Shown here one piece after another: positions 51,701 through 60,750 of a stretch of 64,000 nucleotides of DNA. Position 1 is the first letter of the stretch; the number at the start of each line of letters is the position of its first letter. The notes beneath the pieces were generated by a model. The model worked only from the letters and a program-made list of their open reading frames with translations. It searched no databases and had not been told where the DNA came from. A program made the translations under genes and the position numbers. Origin of the DNA: Treponema sp. (GTDB lineage: Bacteria; Spirochaetota; Spirochaetia; Treponematales; Treponemataceae); contig JAGCTZ010000180.1 of the NCBI GenBank assembly GCA_017963165.1, positions 1 through 64,000 of the forward strand, in the 5' to 3' direction.

Positions 51701-54700
51701 CTGAATCTCAAGACCATCAGGATTTCCAACAAGCTCTGCAGTAACAGGACCAGTTACATTTGCATAGAACATGTACTTTGAGCCATCATACAAAATCCAG
51801 TTTGAATCTCTTGAATCAAAGGTTGTTCCAACACCAGGGAATCCGTAAATCTTTTCAACATCATCTGTGTAATCATATTCTGTATCACGGATAACTGTGA
51901 TAGAACCGCTTACAACCTGCTGGAGAGAACCTGCTTTGATTGTAAGATTAATCTTGTTTACACGAGATGGAAGATTATTTAATGGAATATCAACAATCCA
52001 TCGCTGATCTTCCGGTTTATTAAGCTTTGCAGAACCTGTCTGCTTAACATCACCACCGGCAATTTCATCACCTGTAATTTCGTAAGAAACAGAATTAACT
52101 GTAGCACCTGTATCAATATAAAGTGTAAGGTACTTTGGTTCCTTTGAAGAACCGTAAGGAAGTTTTACAGGCATACCGCTGTAATATGGGAAACCATCAA
52201 CTTCTACAATAGAAGCAGATAAAGTTGGTGCTTTCTGAGCAGTATATTTTGAAGATACAGGAGCCTTTTCTTCTGCAGAACAAGCAAAGGTAAGGGCATT
52301 TGGACCTTCCTCCATGTCTGCACGTGCAAAGGTCTGGAAGTTTGTATCAAGTTCACCCTGATAAGTTGCAAGAGCATAAACATCAAAGCCATCAAGCCAT
52401 GTAATAACCTGAGGTTTAGCAACAGGCATTTTTCCGTTTACTTCTTCGATTTCTGGAAGAGTATTAAATGCAACTGCTTTCGCAACCTTATTACCGCCGG
52501 CACTTTCTGCAATAAATTCTACTACATACATACCGTCTGGCAGTGGATAAGTTTCAATATCAAGAGAGAAGTTTCCATCTTCCTGCAAAGGAATTGACTG
52601 ATAGCTTTCTTCTATTGGACGAGGAGTTACTTTTGAAATAACTCCGTTTTTATCAAGAGTTGCTTCTGCACCAAGAATTCTATAGCTTACACCACCTACC
52701 CCAGTTTCGCATTTTGCAGAACCGGTAATTGTGAGCTGAGTATTACGTGCAGGAATTGCCATTGAACCTTCATAATTATTTATGAAAAGATTTGGAAGAA
52801 CATTATCATTCTTAAAGATAAGAGGTCTAGATTCTGCAATCTTACCTTTATCTGTTGTTACACGAACAACTACAGGTTCAGAACCACCGATTGCATCTCC
52901 AGGAATAAGCTTAATCTGATTTCCTTCGAGAATTGCTGTTGCAAATGGTGTTTCAGGAATAAGTTCTACCTTAGCAGCAGTTCCACCAATAAGGTAACCT
53001 GTTGCAGGGAATTCAAAATTATTTATGATTGAACCGTCTTCGGCAACTGTACTGTCGTCAAAAACAACAATAGGATCTTCGTTCTTTACAATAGCAGTAT
53101 TAGTAATATAAAGGAATGCTTTATATTCAGAAACTCTGTCTATAACATCAGTTACAGAAATTGTTACAGGAATAAGTCCCTTTCCAAATGAAGGAGTAAT
53201 AGGAAGCGAGAAGGTGTATGATGAAACATTCTTTAGAACTTCATCGCGAGTTTCCTGTCCTGCTACTTCGATATGAGCTTCTTTAATTCCAAGAGGAGAA
53301 GTTGCTGTTACAGAGAAGGTCTTTCCTGCTTCCGGATGAATTTCCATTCCGTTTACAAAATCAACAGATTCTTTTCCAACAGTAACAACACCTTGAGTAA
53401 ATTCTGGTGCAGCACCCTTAGAAAGAATTGGAATTACAACAGAGTTTCCTTCAACTCCAAATTCGTCAATTCCGGTTATTGTAATTTTGTGATTTCCGGC
53501 AGAAAGATCTACAGCCTTGCAGATTTCATAATAGAAAGCACCTCTTGTATTCTGAATAACAGGCTCTTCGCCATCAAGCTGAATTTTTACAGACTCAACA
53601 CTGTCGTCATCAGTTATAAAACCTCGTACATAAACAGCCTTATCATCACCGGCATAAATATCACCGGCAGAAGGCTCTGTAACTGTTACAACAGGTTTAT
53701 CATCTTCCTGATTAAGCATAATGACCTTAGAAACTTCTACTACATTACTTGCGCGGTCAACTGCTTTTACAGCGAATTTACGAGACTTATCTTTAAGCCC
53801 GATTGTATCAAGAGTAACTGCCCAATAAGGGTTTCCAGGAATAAGATCAAAGACACCACTCTGATCTCCAAAGGTCCATGACAAATCAGTTACACCAACA
53901 TCATCTTTTGCAAAGCCCGAAATTGTAAACTTTCCGTTTACTACATCATCAGCAGGATAAACAATCTGAACATCAGGCTTAGTATTATCAATATAATAAA
54001 GGAAGGAATATGCACCTTCAGAAGTTGCGTTATCAACAGCCTTGAACCACAATACTGCAGGACCATCGTCAAATTTACGTGTATCTATAGAGAAAGAGAA
54101 TTCCACTGTATCATAACTCTTTGTTTTAGAAAGCTTTACAGGATACCAGAATCCACCGTTATCAATAGAATAGAAAAGCTCTTTAATACCGTTACCGTCG
54201 TTTACAGTACCTTTAAATGTTACATTGCCGGAAACAAGCTGTCCCATGCCAATATTTTCTACGGCTGTAAGAGGCTGCTTACGGTCAAGCTGCCAGGTAA
54301 GAGTTACAGGCTTACTTACAACAGGTTCTTCGTTAATATCATAACCGGTAACCTTGATTGTATGTGGACCTTCTTCAAGTTTAGTTGTATCAAGATAATA
54401 TGACCAGAATTCTTTACCTTCGGCAATTACAAGCTGCTCGTTTTCGGTACCTTCATCAAGGAGGAGTTCAACCTTGGAAACACCATCATCATCAACACAT
54501 GTTCCGACAATGTTAAGGTTACCTACAACACGCATGTTTGTGTATGGGTTTGTAATACCACAAATTGGACGGTCAGATTCCGGATCAACATACAGGTTGA
54601 ATGGACCTTCTACATGCTGGTTTCCACCAAGGTCAGTAGCCGTAATCATGATATTATACTTCGTGGCCTTTTTCTGAGTTTTACCTTCAAGATCAAAAGT

Positions 54701-54823
54701 TTCCTTCCAGCTGTTTACGTTCTCTACATCTATCTCTTCAATATCGCCTTTTCCATGTGCAAAAGAAATAGCCGAGACAAAACAGAAAAAGAATAAAATG
54801 AATAAACCTTTTATATGCTTCAT
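48764..54823 (-). CDS. Giant exported Ig-like repeat protein with C-terminal outer-membrane barrel
   Basis: 2019 residues. Signal peptide MKHIKGLFILFFFCFVSAIS to AHG. From about residue 80 a series of 90-110-residue Ig/cadherin-like units has the pattern NGxFTISGxAxDDxGV...VELSxDxG...D-x-T (for example FTISGFAKDDVGVTDLSW, FTISGVVYDDDGPSTIWY, TISGVASDKNGIMKVELSLD). The last 180 residues (LYLDFHFWGASLYEVGAGLT to GLRVNVF) look like barrel strands ending in Phe, the usual outer-membrane signal. Likely a surface-exposed scaffold or adhesin. Ribosome binding site AAAGGAG. It heads the envelope operon, with the barrel protein 32 bases downstream. Confidence 0.85.
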   Translation of the reverse strand: MKHIKGLFILFFFCFVSAISFAHGKGDIEEIDVENVNSWKETFDLEGKTQKKATKYNIMITATDLGGNQHVEGPFNLYVDPESDRPICGITNPYTNMRVVGNLNIVGTCVDDDGVSKVELLLDEGTENEQLVIAEGKEFWSYYLDTTKLEEGPHTIKVTGYDINEEPVVSKPVTLTWQLDRKQPLTAVENIGMGQLVSGNVTFKGTVNDGNGIKELFYSIDNGGFWYPVKLSKTKSYDTVEFSFSIDTRKFDDGPAVLWFKAVDNATSEGAYSFLYYIDNTKPDVQIVYPADDVVNGKFTISGFAKDDVGVTDLSWTFGDQSGVFDLIPGNPYWAVTLDTIGLKDKSRKFAVKAVDRASNVVEVSKVIMLNQEDDKPVVTVTEPSAGDIYAGDDKAVYVRGFITDDDSVESVKIQLDGEEPVIQNTRGAFYYEICKAVDLSAGNHKITITGIDEFGVEGNSVVIPILSKGAAPEFTQGVVTVGKESVDFVNGMEIHPEAGKTFSVTATSPLGIKEAHIEVAGQETRDEVLKNVSSYTFSLPITPSFGKGLIPVTISVTDVIDRVSEYKAFLYITNTAIVKNEDPIVVFDDSTVAEDGSIINNFEFPATGYLIGGTAAKVELIPETPFATAILEGNQIKLIPGDAIGGSEPVVVRVTTDKGKIAESRPLIFKNDNVLPNLFINNYEGSMAIPARNTQLTITGSAKCETGVGGVSYRILGAEATLDKNGVISKVTPRPIEESYQSIPLQEDGNFSLDIETYPLPDGMYVVEFIAESAGGNKVAKAVAFNTLPEIEEVNGKMPVAKPQVITWLDGFDVYALATYQGELDTNFQTFARADMEEGPNALTFACSAEEKAPVSSKYTAQKAPTLSASIVEVDGFPYYSGMPVKLPYGSSKEPKYLTLYIDTGATVNSVSYEITGDEIAGGDVKQTGSAKLNKPEDQRWIVDIPLNNLPSRVNKINLTIKAGSLQQVVSGSITVIRDTEYDYTDDVEKIYGFPGVGTTFDSRDSNWILYDGSKYMFYANVTGPVTAELVGNPDGLEIQTDDKFITLSATKDGVYNNVVLRVADRFGDVFEYEPINILADSEAPELVLLTPELQQWLSDYVNISGTVTDALGVRKVDYSLDGGETWREILLKGDANGLGVTFSEDIDIKSVMDGLLRLDLRAYDNAGHVKTVTTAAFKDTTPPQVSIVEPLSIDIVNGETLLVFKVEDNGWFNKAEYLMIAGEDREEKRNQIEIEPLVSAIVGTEDQPIDDIMQFIFTDDAGNTTTIEGWDFTIDNKSDLPIAEIHVPNELQVLTRDFTISGVVYDDDGPSTIWYKIDDDEFQALPEPGTSFSIDVPLYTMTDNEHTIYVYAVDINGVKGDVYERTFRISLEEPKGSVELPTIDTSVREVVTISGVASDKNGIMKVELSLDNGNSYNDAVGTEEWSYQVDTRAIPGGTQVVFLRITDNYGIKGLYSSLINIDNEAPDIALDLPLDDSTSTGQLFFSGYAFDNVEISDLYITIRNMEKTSDAIKRSIPKNNIIGETLDITDLPDGFYNVELSGEDMAGNRTNVSRNIHLDKSKPPAVVDVLYPLNGEHKNGRFNIYGQAASNVSGKITSLRLFVDDKFVKETSLSESGFFKFEITPAAEVNTGELDIDGNPIKMVITDMTDGVHTYYVEAILQDGSNVPSIKQTITYSSIGPWITLDNFTYGDFAMRRPYLKGTAGYSRDPEEVAMAKAKDAAKEFKDAVAAKSVAKVELSFDNGKTFEELSTNEKWLYRVENEDWTEGYHFLLIRATMKNGEVAIERTIVQIDNTAPTVRLIAPGNGGRYNQMLEAAGLSKDSVGLENVTIALRKGDKSSYEVPSFIQGLYLDFHFWGASLYEVGAGLTFFDDNVKLQFLFGQYTQAQRDAVNAFLGNIVSELRYGGNIVGGKLLANISTIPFSFFFGHDFDWLSASVAVGAQFSHFSQTNSGKGQILSAVLAQLEFPRVHINEVKAFSTFSMYYEFSLWFIPSDVASDDIKKLIPQGSIGLRVNVF

Positions 54824-54997
54824 ACTAATTCAAACTCCTTTAAAAAAACGATTGAAGACATCACGAGTCTACAGTTTATCTTTTCAATTATCGGCACTTT
54901 TTACTAAAAACACTACATTTTTATGCGACATTATATATTTTATATCAGAATTTGAAGAAAAGCAAAGAATTCAAACACATTATAACAATTAAATCCA

Positions 54998-55100
54998 AAA
55001 TTATGAAAAAATGCTCCCGCGAAGAACCTGATTTTGCTCCGCAGGGGGAGTATGACGCTCCGCAAAACCAGAACCTTCGCTCCGCATTTTTTCATAATTT
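54998..55100. repeat. 103-bp perfect-ended inverted repeat element
   Basis: AAATTATGAAAAAATGC at 54998-55014 is repeated as its exact reverse complement at 55084-55100. Inner parts pair imperfectly (GCGAAG and TTTTGC on both arms). It could fold into a long hairpin. The 312-base gap between the genes at 55136 and 54823 holds this element and otherwise AT-rich sequence with no ORF; the promoter for the 54823 gene is not obvious. It may terminate the 55136 transcript or be a MITE-like insertion. Confidence 0.8.
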
Positions 55101-55135
55101 CGACAACAAAGATTTATAATGTGCAACCAATGACT

Positions 55136-58100
55136 TTAGAACTGTGCTTCAAAACCAAAACTAAATAGTTCTTCCGGAAGATTAGCTTTTTCACCAAAGC
55201 TATAAGAAAGATAAAAATTATTGCGGAACTGACTGTTTGCAAAGGTACCAACATTTGGCGTAAAGCCTACAGACACTTTTACTGTACCATAATCTCTGTA
55301 TTTAAGCTCTCTGGCGGCTGCCTGCGAAATATATTTACTAAGTTCGGCAATATGCCAGTCTTTTCCGCTTTCTGTTGAATCTGCATAATCAAAGCCGCCT
55401 GTATATTTAAGCGTAACAATTACATCATTTATAAACAAAGCCGAAATAGCAGGAAATGCCTTTTGAATATCGTAACCAAACAGAACAACTTCGGACTCAA
55501 GGCTTGCTGCTGAATACTCACCCTGATTCAACGGAAACAAGGATGCCTGCAATTTTGCCGGGAAATTATAAGTAAAATCATTATAACAGGTTATAGGAAG
55601 AAGCTTTGGCACACAGCACAAAAAATCAAAACCAAGATCATAATTACCTACAATTTTTTGCTGTTCCGGTTTAAGCTTTGAAAGATAACTGTGAATAATT
55701 CCAGCAGAAAAATTAAAGCCTGCACGTTCATAAGTTCCAGGACCGCTTGAAACAATATTTGAATACGCAGTTGCAAAGGTCTGTGAAGTTCTAAAATAAA
55801 CATTCATACAGTCATTTACAATTTTTTTATTTGAATCTGTATACGAAACACGTCCATAATCAACATCGGCGGCCGCAGAAACCAGGAATGCAGAACGCTT
55901 GCCAAAATTAAAGCTGCTTGAAACTGTTGCCATGGCGTAAGTCTGCTTAAAGCCATGCTTATCAAATTCTACACTTGACGCAATATCATAACCAATAACC
56001 GAAGTATCTGTACCGCCCTGATATTCTAAACTAAAGGCGCCAGATTTTGTACTTGGACCATAACCGCCAGCTAACTTCGTAATACCAGAAGTCCATGGTG
56101 TAGAGGTAAAATATGTAAAACCATACGACATGTCATAAGAACCCATATCACCATGGTTAATAAAATTACGAGAAGAAACAAACGGATACGGAAAAAGAAA
56201 ACCGTCGAATATATAGTTAGAATAAGAATATGGTTTATACGGAAGCTCTTCCTGCGGCATAAGAACAACTGCACCAGACACAATCGAAGCTTCAGGCTCC
56301 CCTACCCCGGTTTCTGCATTTTCTACATTTTCCAAAGGCGACAGGGAATCGTCCGAAATCACAAGATATTCCTGTTCATTTTCATTGAGCCTTAAGATTC
56401 TGTTTTGATTAAAGAACTGCCCGATATATAAAACCTGTCCCTGCTTAGAGCTTTGTCCTTTATACCAGATATTTTCCATAATAACAGGACTGTAAACACC
56501 GCCCGAAATATTTTCCTGGGAAAGACTAAAGCTGTCTATCTGTAAATCAAGGAATCCAAGCCGAGGAAGAGTTTCTTTTGTTCCCCATGAAAAAGCAAGC
56601 TTTCTTGAATAACTTAAATCCTGTGCCGCAGAAAAATCAGCCGACAAATTACGAAGTCTCATTCCTTCTACAGGAGCTTTGTATTCTGTTAGCTCGGAGC
56701 AATCAAGACTTGCAACACAAATAGAATAATCAAGGGCAGACTTTTTAATAAAAGCAAAGTTCCCGTTTCCTAAATCTGTAAAATCTGTCGGAACTTCTTC
56801 CTCGCCAAAATTAAGGACAGCAAACTTTTCCATTCCTGTAAGCCGGCTGTTTCCTTTTAACTGCTGAATTACAATTGAATATTTCTGCGGTTCATATTTT
56901 TGATAAGCACAATAAAATTGTCCGTTATATTCCAGAATTGCTGGAGCAACAACACTAGTTTCTTCTATATAAAACCACGATTTATTCTGAATATCATAAA
57001 TTGCAGCCTTGTGTTTGATGCAGTCGGCCATAGTTGAATAATAGCCTATTGCTGCAAAACGACCATCGCTCGAAACTTTAAGGCTGTCTATATAATCATA
57101 ATGAAAAAGCTTCTGCGGTGTTACTGTTCCGCCCTTTTTGATTTGAAGTGAATCTACAAAGTAAACAGAACTGCTTGAATCATCTATATAATAAATTCCT
57201 TTTGAACTTACACACAAATCTGAATAAAGAGCTCCTGAATTATTTTTTACGGAACCTTTTTTAGCTTTTGGAACAAAAAAATCTTCGGCTTGTCCGGTTA
57301 CTATTGGATTTGCGCCGTTTACCTCCGGAACAGAATACGAATCCCTGAACATTTTCCAGGCCTTATCAAGTTTTATTCCAAAAGTCTTTTTAAATGCCCT
57401 GCCGGCTGTAAGATTTTTTAAGTTTACACAACGATACCAGAATTCTGCATACTTATGCATTCCAAAGGTTCGCTGCAAATATTCTGCAAAGGCCCCATTA
57501 AAATAATAAAACGAATTTCGTGGGTAAGCATCGGAAGCACCCTTTACATCAGAATATGAAGGAAACTTATTTTCAATTTTTGACTGACGGACCATCTGCA
57601 GGGCATAAGGATCGTTTAAGCGGCCTTCGCCTTTTGAACTTTCATAAGAAACAGTTGCACCTTCTGCCATTCCGCTTGTTACTGTAAGGTAATGTCCCCC
57701 CATAGGATCACCAAACATTAAGCTGGCTCCCGCAAAAAATGGAGACTTTAAATTATAAGTAACTGCATGAGTAAGCTCATGTGTAAAAACAGAAAGAACT
57801 GTCTGAGAAAAAACTGCAAGGTCAGAAAACATTGCAGTATCATAAATTACGATATGATTATATGGAAAGTAAGTAAAATAAGCATTAAATTGTTCAACTC
57901 CCTTTGTAATTACAACAGGGAATCTGCCATCGACAACAAGCGCGGCTCCATATTCATCCGAAAGCTCGCGCAAAATGTTATCGGCATTTTCATAAAGGAT
58001 TCTGGCAGTGACAGAGTTTTCTTCTGAATAGATAATATCAAAAAACTCTGTCTGACTAACTCTAAGCTTGTTAGTACCTGCCATCACTCCCTGACGAGCC

Positions 58101-58156
58101 GTGAGCATAGATAAAACGAAAGTAAAAAAAATTAAAGCAAAGACCGTTTTTTTCAT
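55136..58156 (-). CDS. Outer-membrane protein with gluzincin metallopeptidase domain and C-terminal barrel
   Basis: 1006 residues from ATG 58156. Signal peptide MKKTVFALIFFTFVLSMLTA. HELTH (about 126-130) with a Glu in SGMAEG 36 residues on is a gluzincin (peptidase MA-like) site. The middle (300-650) reads like TolB/DPP-type propeller strands (SLKVSSDGRFAAIGYY). The C-terminal 350 residues alternate strands and end FGFEAQF, a terminal aromatic as for outer-membrane barrels. Likely a surface or periplasm-facing protease tethered by its own barrel. It follows the ABC permease gene by 30 bases. Confidence 0.82.
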   Translation of the reverse strand: MKKTVFALIFFTFVLSMLTARQGVMAGTNKLRVSQTEFFDIIYSEENSVTARILYENADNILRELSDEYGAALVVDGRFPVVITKGVEQFNAYFTYFPYNHIVIYDTAMFSDLAVFSQTVLSVFTHELTHAVTYNLKSPFFAGASLMFGDPMGGHYLTVTSGMAEGATVSYESSKGEGRLNDPYALQMVRQSKIENKFPSYSDVKGASDAYPRNSFYYFNGAFAEYLQRTFGMHKYAEFWYRCVNLKNLTAGRAFKKTFGIKLDKAWKMFRDSYSVPEVNGANPIVTGQAEDFFVPKAKKGSVKNNSGALYSDLCVSSKGIYYIDDSSSSVYFVDSLQIKKGGTVTPQKLFHYDYIDSLKVSSDGRFAAIGYYSTMADCIKHKAAIYDIQNKSWFYIEETSVVAPAILEYNGQFYCAYQKYEPQKYSIVIQQLKGNSRLTGMEKFAVLNFGEEEVPTDFTDLGNGNFAFIKKSALDYSICVASLDCSELTEYKAPVEGMRLRNLSADFSAAQDLSYSRKLAFSWGTKETLPRLGFLDLQIDSFSLSQENISGGVYSPVIMENIWYKGQSSKQGQVLYIGQFFNQNRILRLNENEQEYLVISDDSLSPLENVENAETGVGEPEASIVSGAVVLMPQEELPYKPYSYSNYIFDGFLFPYPFVSSRNFINHGDMGSYDMSYGFTYFTSTPWTSGITKLAGGYGPSTKSGAFSLEYQGGTDTSVIGYDIASSVEFDKHGFKQTYAMATVSSSFNFGKRSAFLVSAAADVDYGRVSYTDSNKKIVNDCMNVYFRTSQTFATAYSNIVSSGPGTYERAGFNFSAGIIHSYLSKLKPEQQKIVGNYDLGFDFLCCVPKLLPITCYNDFTYNFPAKLQASLFPLNQGEYSAASLESEVVLFGYDIQKAFPAISALFINDVIVTLKYTGGFDYADSTESGKDWHIAELSKYISQAAARELKYRDYGTVKVSVGFTPNVGTFANSQFRNNFYLSYSFGEKANLPEELFSFGFEAQF

Positions 58157-58185
58157 ATTCACGTTTGTATTCTCGCTACAGGAAA

Positions 58186-59913
58186 TTACATCTTTGGAAT
58201 CTTTTTTACAGCATACTTAAAGTAAAAATATCCCAGTGGTGCCGAAATAACAGCAAAAATTGCAATTATTAAAAGCATTCCAATTGTATTCTTTGGCATA
58301 ATAAAGATGAGAACAACAAAAATTGCTACAACACCCATAGATATAAACGAAGAAACAACTGCATTTACATTCTGCTTAAAAGCAGCTGTAGGAGTTTCCC
58401 ACAAAAGCTTTGGATTAACTGTATCAATGAACATTTCTCCAAATATAAGAGCGAGGGAAACAACAAGGTTTACAACGGCTGCTTTTATACACATTACTAT
58501 AAGTTCGCCGACTGTAAATGGAAGTCCCAGGGCAAGTACTCCACCTAGTAAAATCAGAGACATAAATACAGCAGCAATTATACAATAAATAAAGGCGTGC
58601 CAGAATTTTACAAATACAATTGTGTCTGTTTCTATTGGCATAGCCTTAAGGTCAAAAAGAGCTTTTCCTTCGCGGGAAAAAGAAGTAGCAGCAATGTTGG
58701 TACAGTTGCCCATAAAAATTTCAAAGGCTGCAAGAATAAGTACAATGTAATGCTTTATTCTTGTAAGACCGGCTGGGTCCAGAGCAAGCATGCTTTGTTT
58801 AAGAGAATTTGTAAGAGCCGAAATTCCTTCGTTACCAGCCATAATAAAGCTTACAGTAAAAGAAATTGCAAAGATAACAGGAATAAGGATTATCATAAGC
58901 GGACCATTTGCAAAGAAAGATGGTTCGCGCAATACGGTTCGGAAATCTCTTGTAAGCATAGTGCTGAATACAGAGTTTGACTTAAGTTCTTTATCCAGAA
59001 CAACGGCAGCCTGTGCCTTAGTAATTTTCTTTGATTTTACATCTGCAAAGCCGTTAAGGGTCTTGATGTAAACAGGAGAATAAAGAGGCACTATTGCAAA
59101 AATAAACAGAGCCGAAACAGCCAGCATAACCAGCATTGCAAGAGGCCTTCCGCTAAGTGAATCAGAAAAAATCATTAAGAATGGAAGCTTCTGTACAGAA
59201 AGACGGATAAGCTGAAGAGCCGGAGCCGCACCGTTTTCGCTAAGGTCAAACATCATTGCAAGGTTAGAAGAAAAAAGACTGTAACCGCAAACAAAAATAA
59301 ATACAAGAACTGTTGCAATTCCTGTAAGAATACTTCGTTTACGCAGCTTTGGGAAAATTATCATTGCCAGAATGAGCAAAGTATAAATTAAGAAGAGACA
59401 AAGGCAGACAATGGCAAAAGTTGTTACAATAATTCCCAGATAAAACAGAGGATTTGTATAAAGCTTTGCCTTAATGCCATAAATGATTGCACCAACAATC
59501 ATTACGGCAGCGCCCAGAGCAGCATCTGTAATTGCTGTTACACCAACCTTAGCTCCAAAGATGTCTTTAGGAGTTAAAGGCATTGCAAGAAACTGTTCTT
59601 CGCCGCAGCCGGTATAATAATTTGTTGCTGCAGAAATAAAGCCAAAGAACAGGACAAGACAAAATGCCGCAAAAACAATCATTACAGGCATTTTTTCTAT
59701 ATCGCCGGAATTAACAAGCCCATTACCAACACTATTCATAATAGCAATGTACATTCCGCCGGCAACTATAACAAAATAAAGAACAAGAACAATAACAAGA
59801 ATATTTTTTAAGATTCCCTTTACGCCCTTTTTAAATCCTTCAATAAAAGTTCCAAAAGAAAAAAGGTTCGAAGCAAGAATCTTGAACAAAGGCCAAATCA
59901 TATTCTGCTTCAT
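58186..59913 (-). CDS. ABC-2 type transporter permease
   Basis: 575 residues from ATG 59913 with about twelve hydrophobic helices (IPVIFAISFTVSFIM, LVFIFVCGYSLFSS and others). GGAGGAATAAT is upstream; its ATG is one base after the ATPase stop, so both are coupled. It forms an exporter with the ATPase at 59915. Substrate unknown; PutE/ABC-2-like exporters of this kind often remove peptides or drugs. Confidence 0.88.
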   Translation of the reverse strand: MKQNMIWPLFKILASNLFSFGTFIEGFKKGVKGILKNILVIVLVLYFVIVAGGMYIAIMNSVGNGLVNSGDIEKMPVMIVFAAFCLVLFFGFISAATNYYTGCGEEQFLAMPLTPKDIFGAKVGVTAITDAALGAAVMIVGAIIYGIKAKLYTNPLFYLGIIVTTFAIVCLCLFLIYTLLILAMIIFPKLRKRSILTGIATVLVFIFVCGYSLFSSNLAMMFDLSENGAAPALQLIRLSVQKLPFLMIFSDSLSGRPLAMLVMLAVSALFIFAIVPLYSPVYIKTLNGFADVKSKKITKAQAAVVLDKELKSNSVFSTMLTRDFRTVLREPSFFANGPLMIILIPVIFAISFTVSFIMAGNEGISALTNSLKQSMLALDPAGLTRIKHYIVLILAAFEIFMGNCTNIAATSFSREGKALFDLKAMPIETDTIVFVKFWHAFIYCIIAAVFMSLILLGGVLALGLPFTVGELIVMCIKAAVVNLVVSLALIFGEMFIDTVNPKLLWETPTAAFKQNVNAVVSSFISMGVVAIFVVLIFIMPKNTIGMLLIIAIFAVISAPLGYFYFKYAVKKIPKM

Positions 59914-59914
59914 A

Positions 59915-60646
59915 TTATTCCTCCGCAATAAGCTTAAGGAAAATATCTTCAAGAGACTGACCTTCTGCTCCATGCTGAGCCTGAAGCTCTGCCATTGTAC
60001 CTATAAAAACAAGCTTCCCTTTTTTGATGATTCCAACTCTATCACAAAGCTTTTCTGCAACTTCCATTACGTGTGTAGAAAAGAAAACGGTTTTACCGGC
60101 AGCAGCACGTTCACGCATAATTTCCTTAATTGTAAAGGCAGCTTCCGGATCAAGACCAACCATCGGCTCGTCAAGAATCCAGTTTTTAGGATCTGTAATA
60201 AGACTTGCAATCAAAAACAGCTTCTGCTTCATACCATGACTGAAAGAAGAAATGCGGCTGCTCAGATTTTCAAGCATTCCGAATTTTTCGCAGTAAGCTT
60301 TAATGCGGTTCATTTTATCTTCCTGCGGAATCTTATATACATCGCTTATAAAATCAAGATATTCAATTGCCTTAAGGCGCGAAAAGGTTTCCGGATTATC
60401 TGGAACAAAAGCAAAGGTTCTTTTTGCTGCAATAGGGCGCTCCTTAAGAGAAATGCCATCCAAAAGAAGTTCGCCTTCATCCGGCTGAAGGATGCCTGTT
60501 AACATTCTGATTGATGTTGTTTTTCCGGCACCATTTGGACCAAGAAATCCAAAGATTTCTCCATCATTTACTGTCATTGAAAGCGAATCAACTGCTTTAA
60601 CAGAATTTTTGTTGTACGCTTTTGTAACGTTTTTGAGTTCTAACAT
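59915..60646 (-). CDS. ABC transporter ATP-binding protein
   Basis: 243 residues. Walker A GPNGAGKTT (38-46), signature region SSFSHGMKQK (an SxSxGMxQK variant of LSGGQ), Walker B NWILDEPMVGLD and H-loop FSTHVME. It pairs with the permease at 58186. Ribosome binding site TAGGAGAAAGACA. Confidence 0.93.
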   Translation of the reverse strand: MLELKNVTKAYNKNSVKAVDSLSMTVNDGEIFGFLGPNGAGKTTSIRMLTGILQPDEGELLLDGISLKERPIAAKRTFAFVPDNPETFSRLKAIEYLDFISDVYKIPQEDKMNRIKAYCEKFGMLENLSSRISSFSHGMKQKLFLIASLITDPKNWILDEPMVGLDPEAAFTIKEIMRERAAAGKTVFFSTHVMEVAEKLCDRVGIIKKGKLVFIGTMAELQAQHGAEGQSLEDIFLKLIAEE

Positions 60647-60666
60647 TGTCTTTCTCCTAACATTTT

Positions 60667-60722
60667 GTCATTGTGAGTCTGACGAGAAGTCCGTCATTGA
60701 TAGCAGAAGTCACATCGCTACA
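60667..60722. repeat. Degenerate dispersed palindromic repeat upstream of the ABC ATPase
   Basis: GTCATTGTGAGTCTGACGAG, AGTCCGTCATTGATAGCAG and AGTCACATCGCTAC resemble the common GTCATTGCGAG...GAAGTCACATCGC intergenic elements of many bacteria. It fills the 104-base space between the GH9 stop and the ABC ATPase start. Confidence 0.6.
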
Positions 60723-60750
60723 CTTATCACAAAAACATATTAGGATTATA

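Noticed and set aside
53273..53881. 202-residue plus-strand frame in the giant gene
   Set aside because: Antisense to a clean Ig-like coding region, Cys/Asn-rich shadow composition and no start signal.
60667..60722. CRISPR or tRNA in the gap
   Set aside because: No regular spacing of repeats and no cloverleaf; it matches dispersed intergenic repeats instead.
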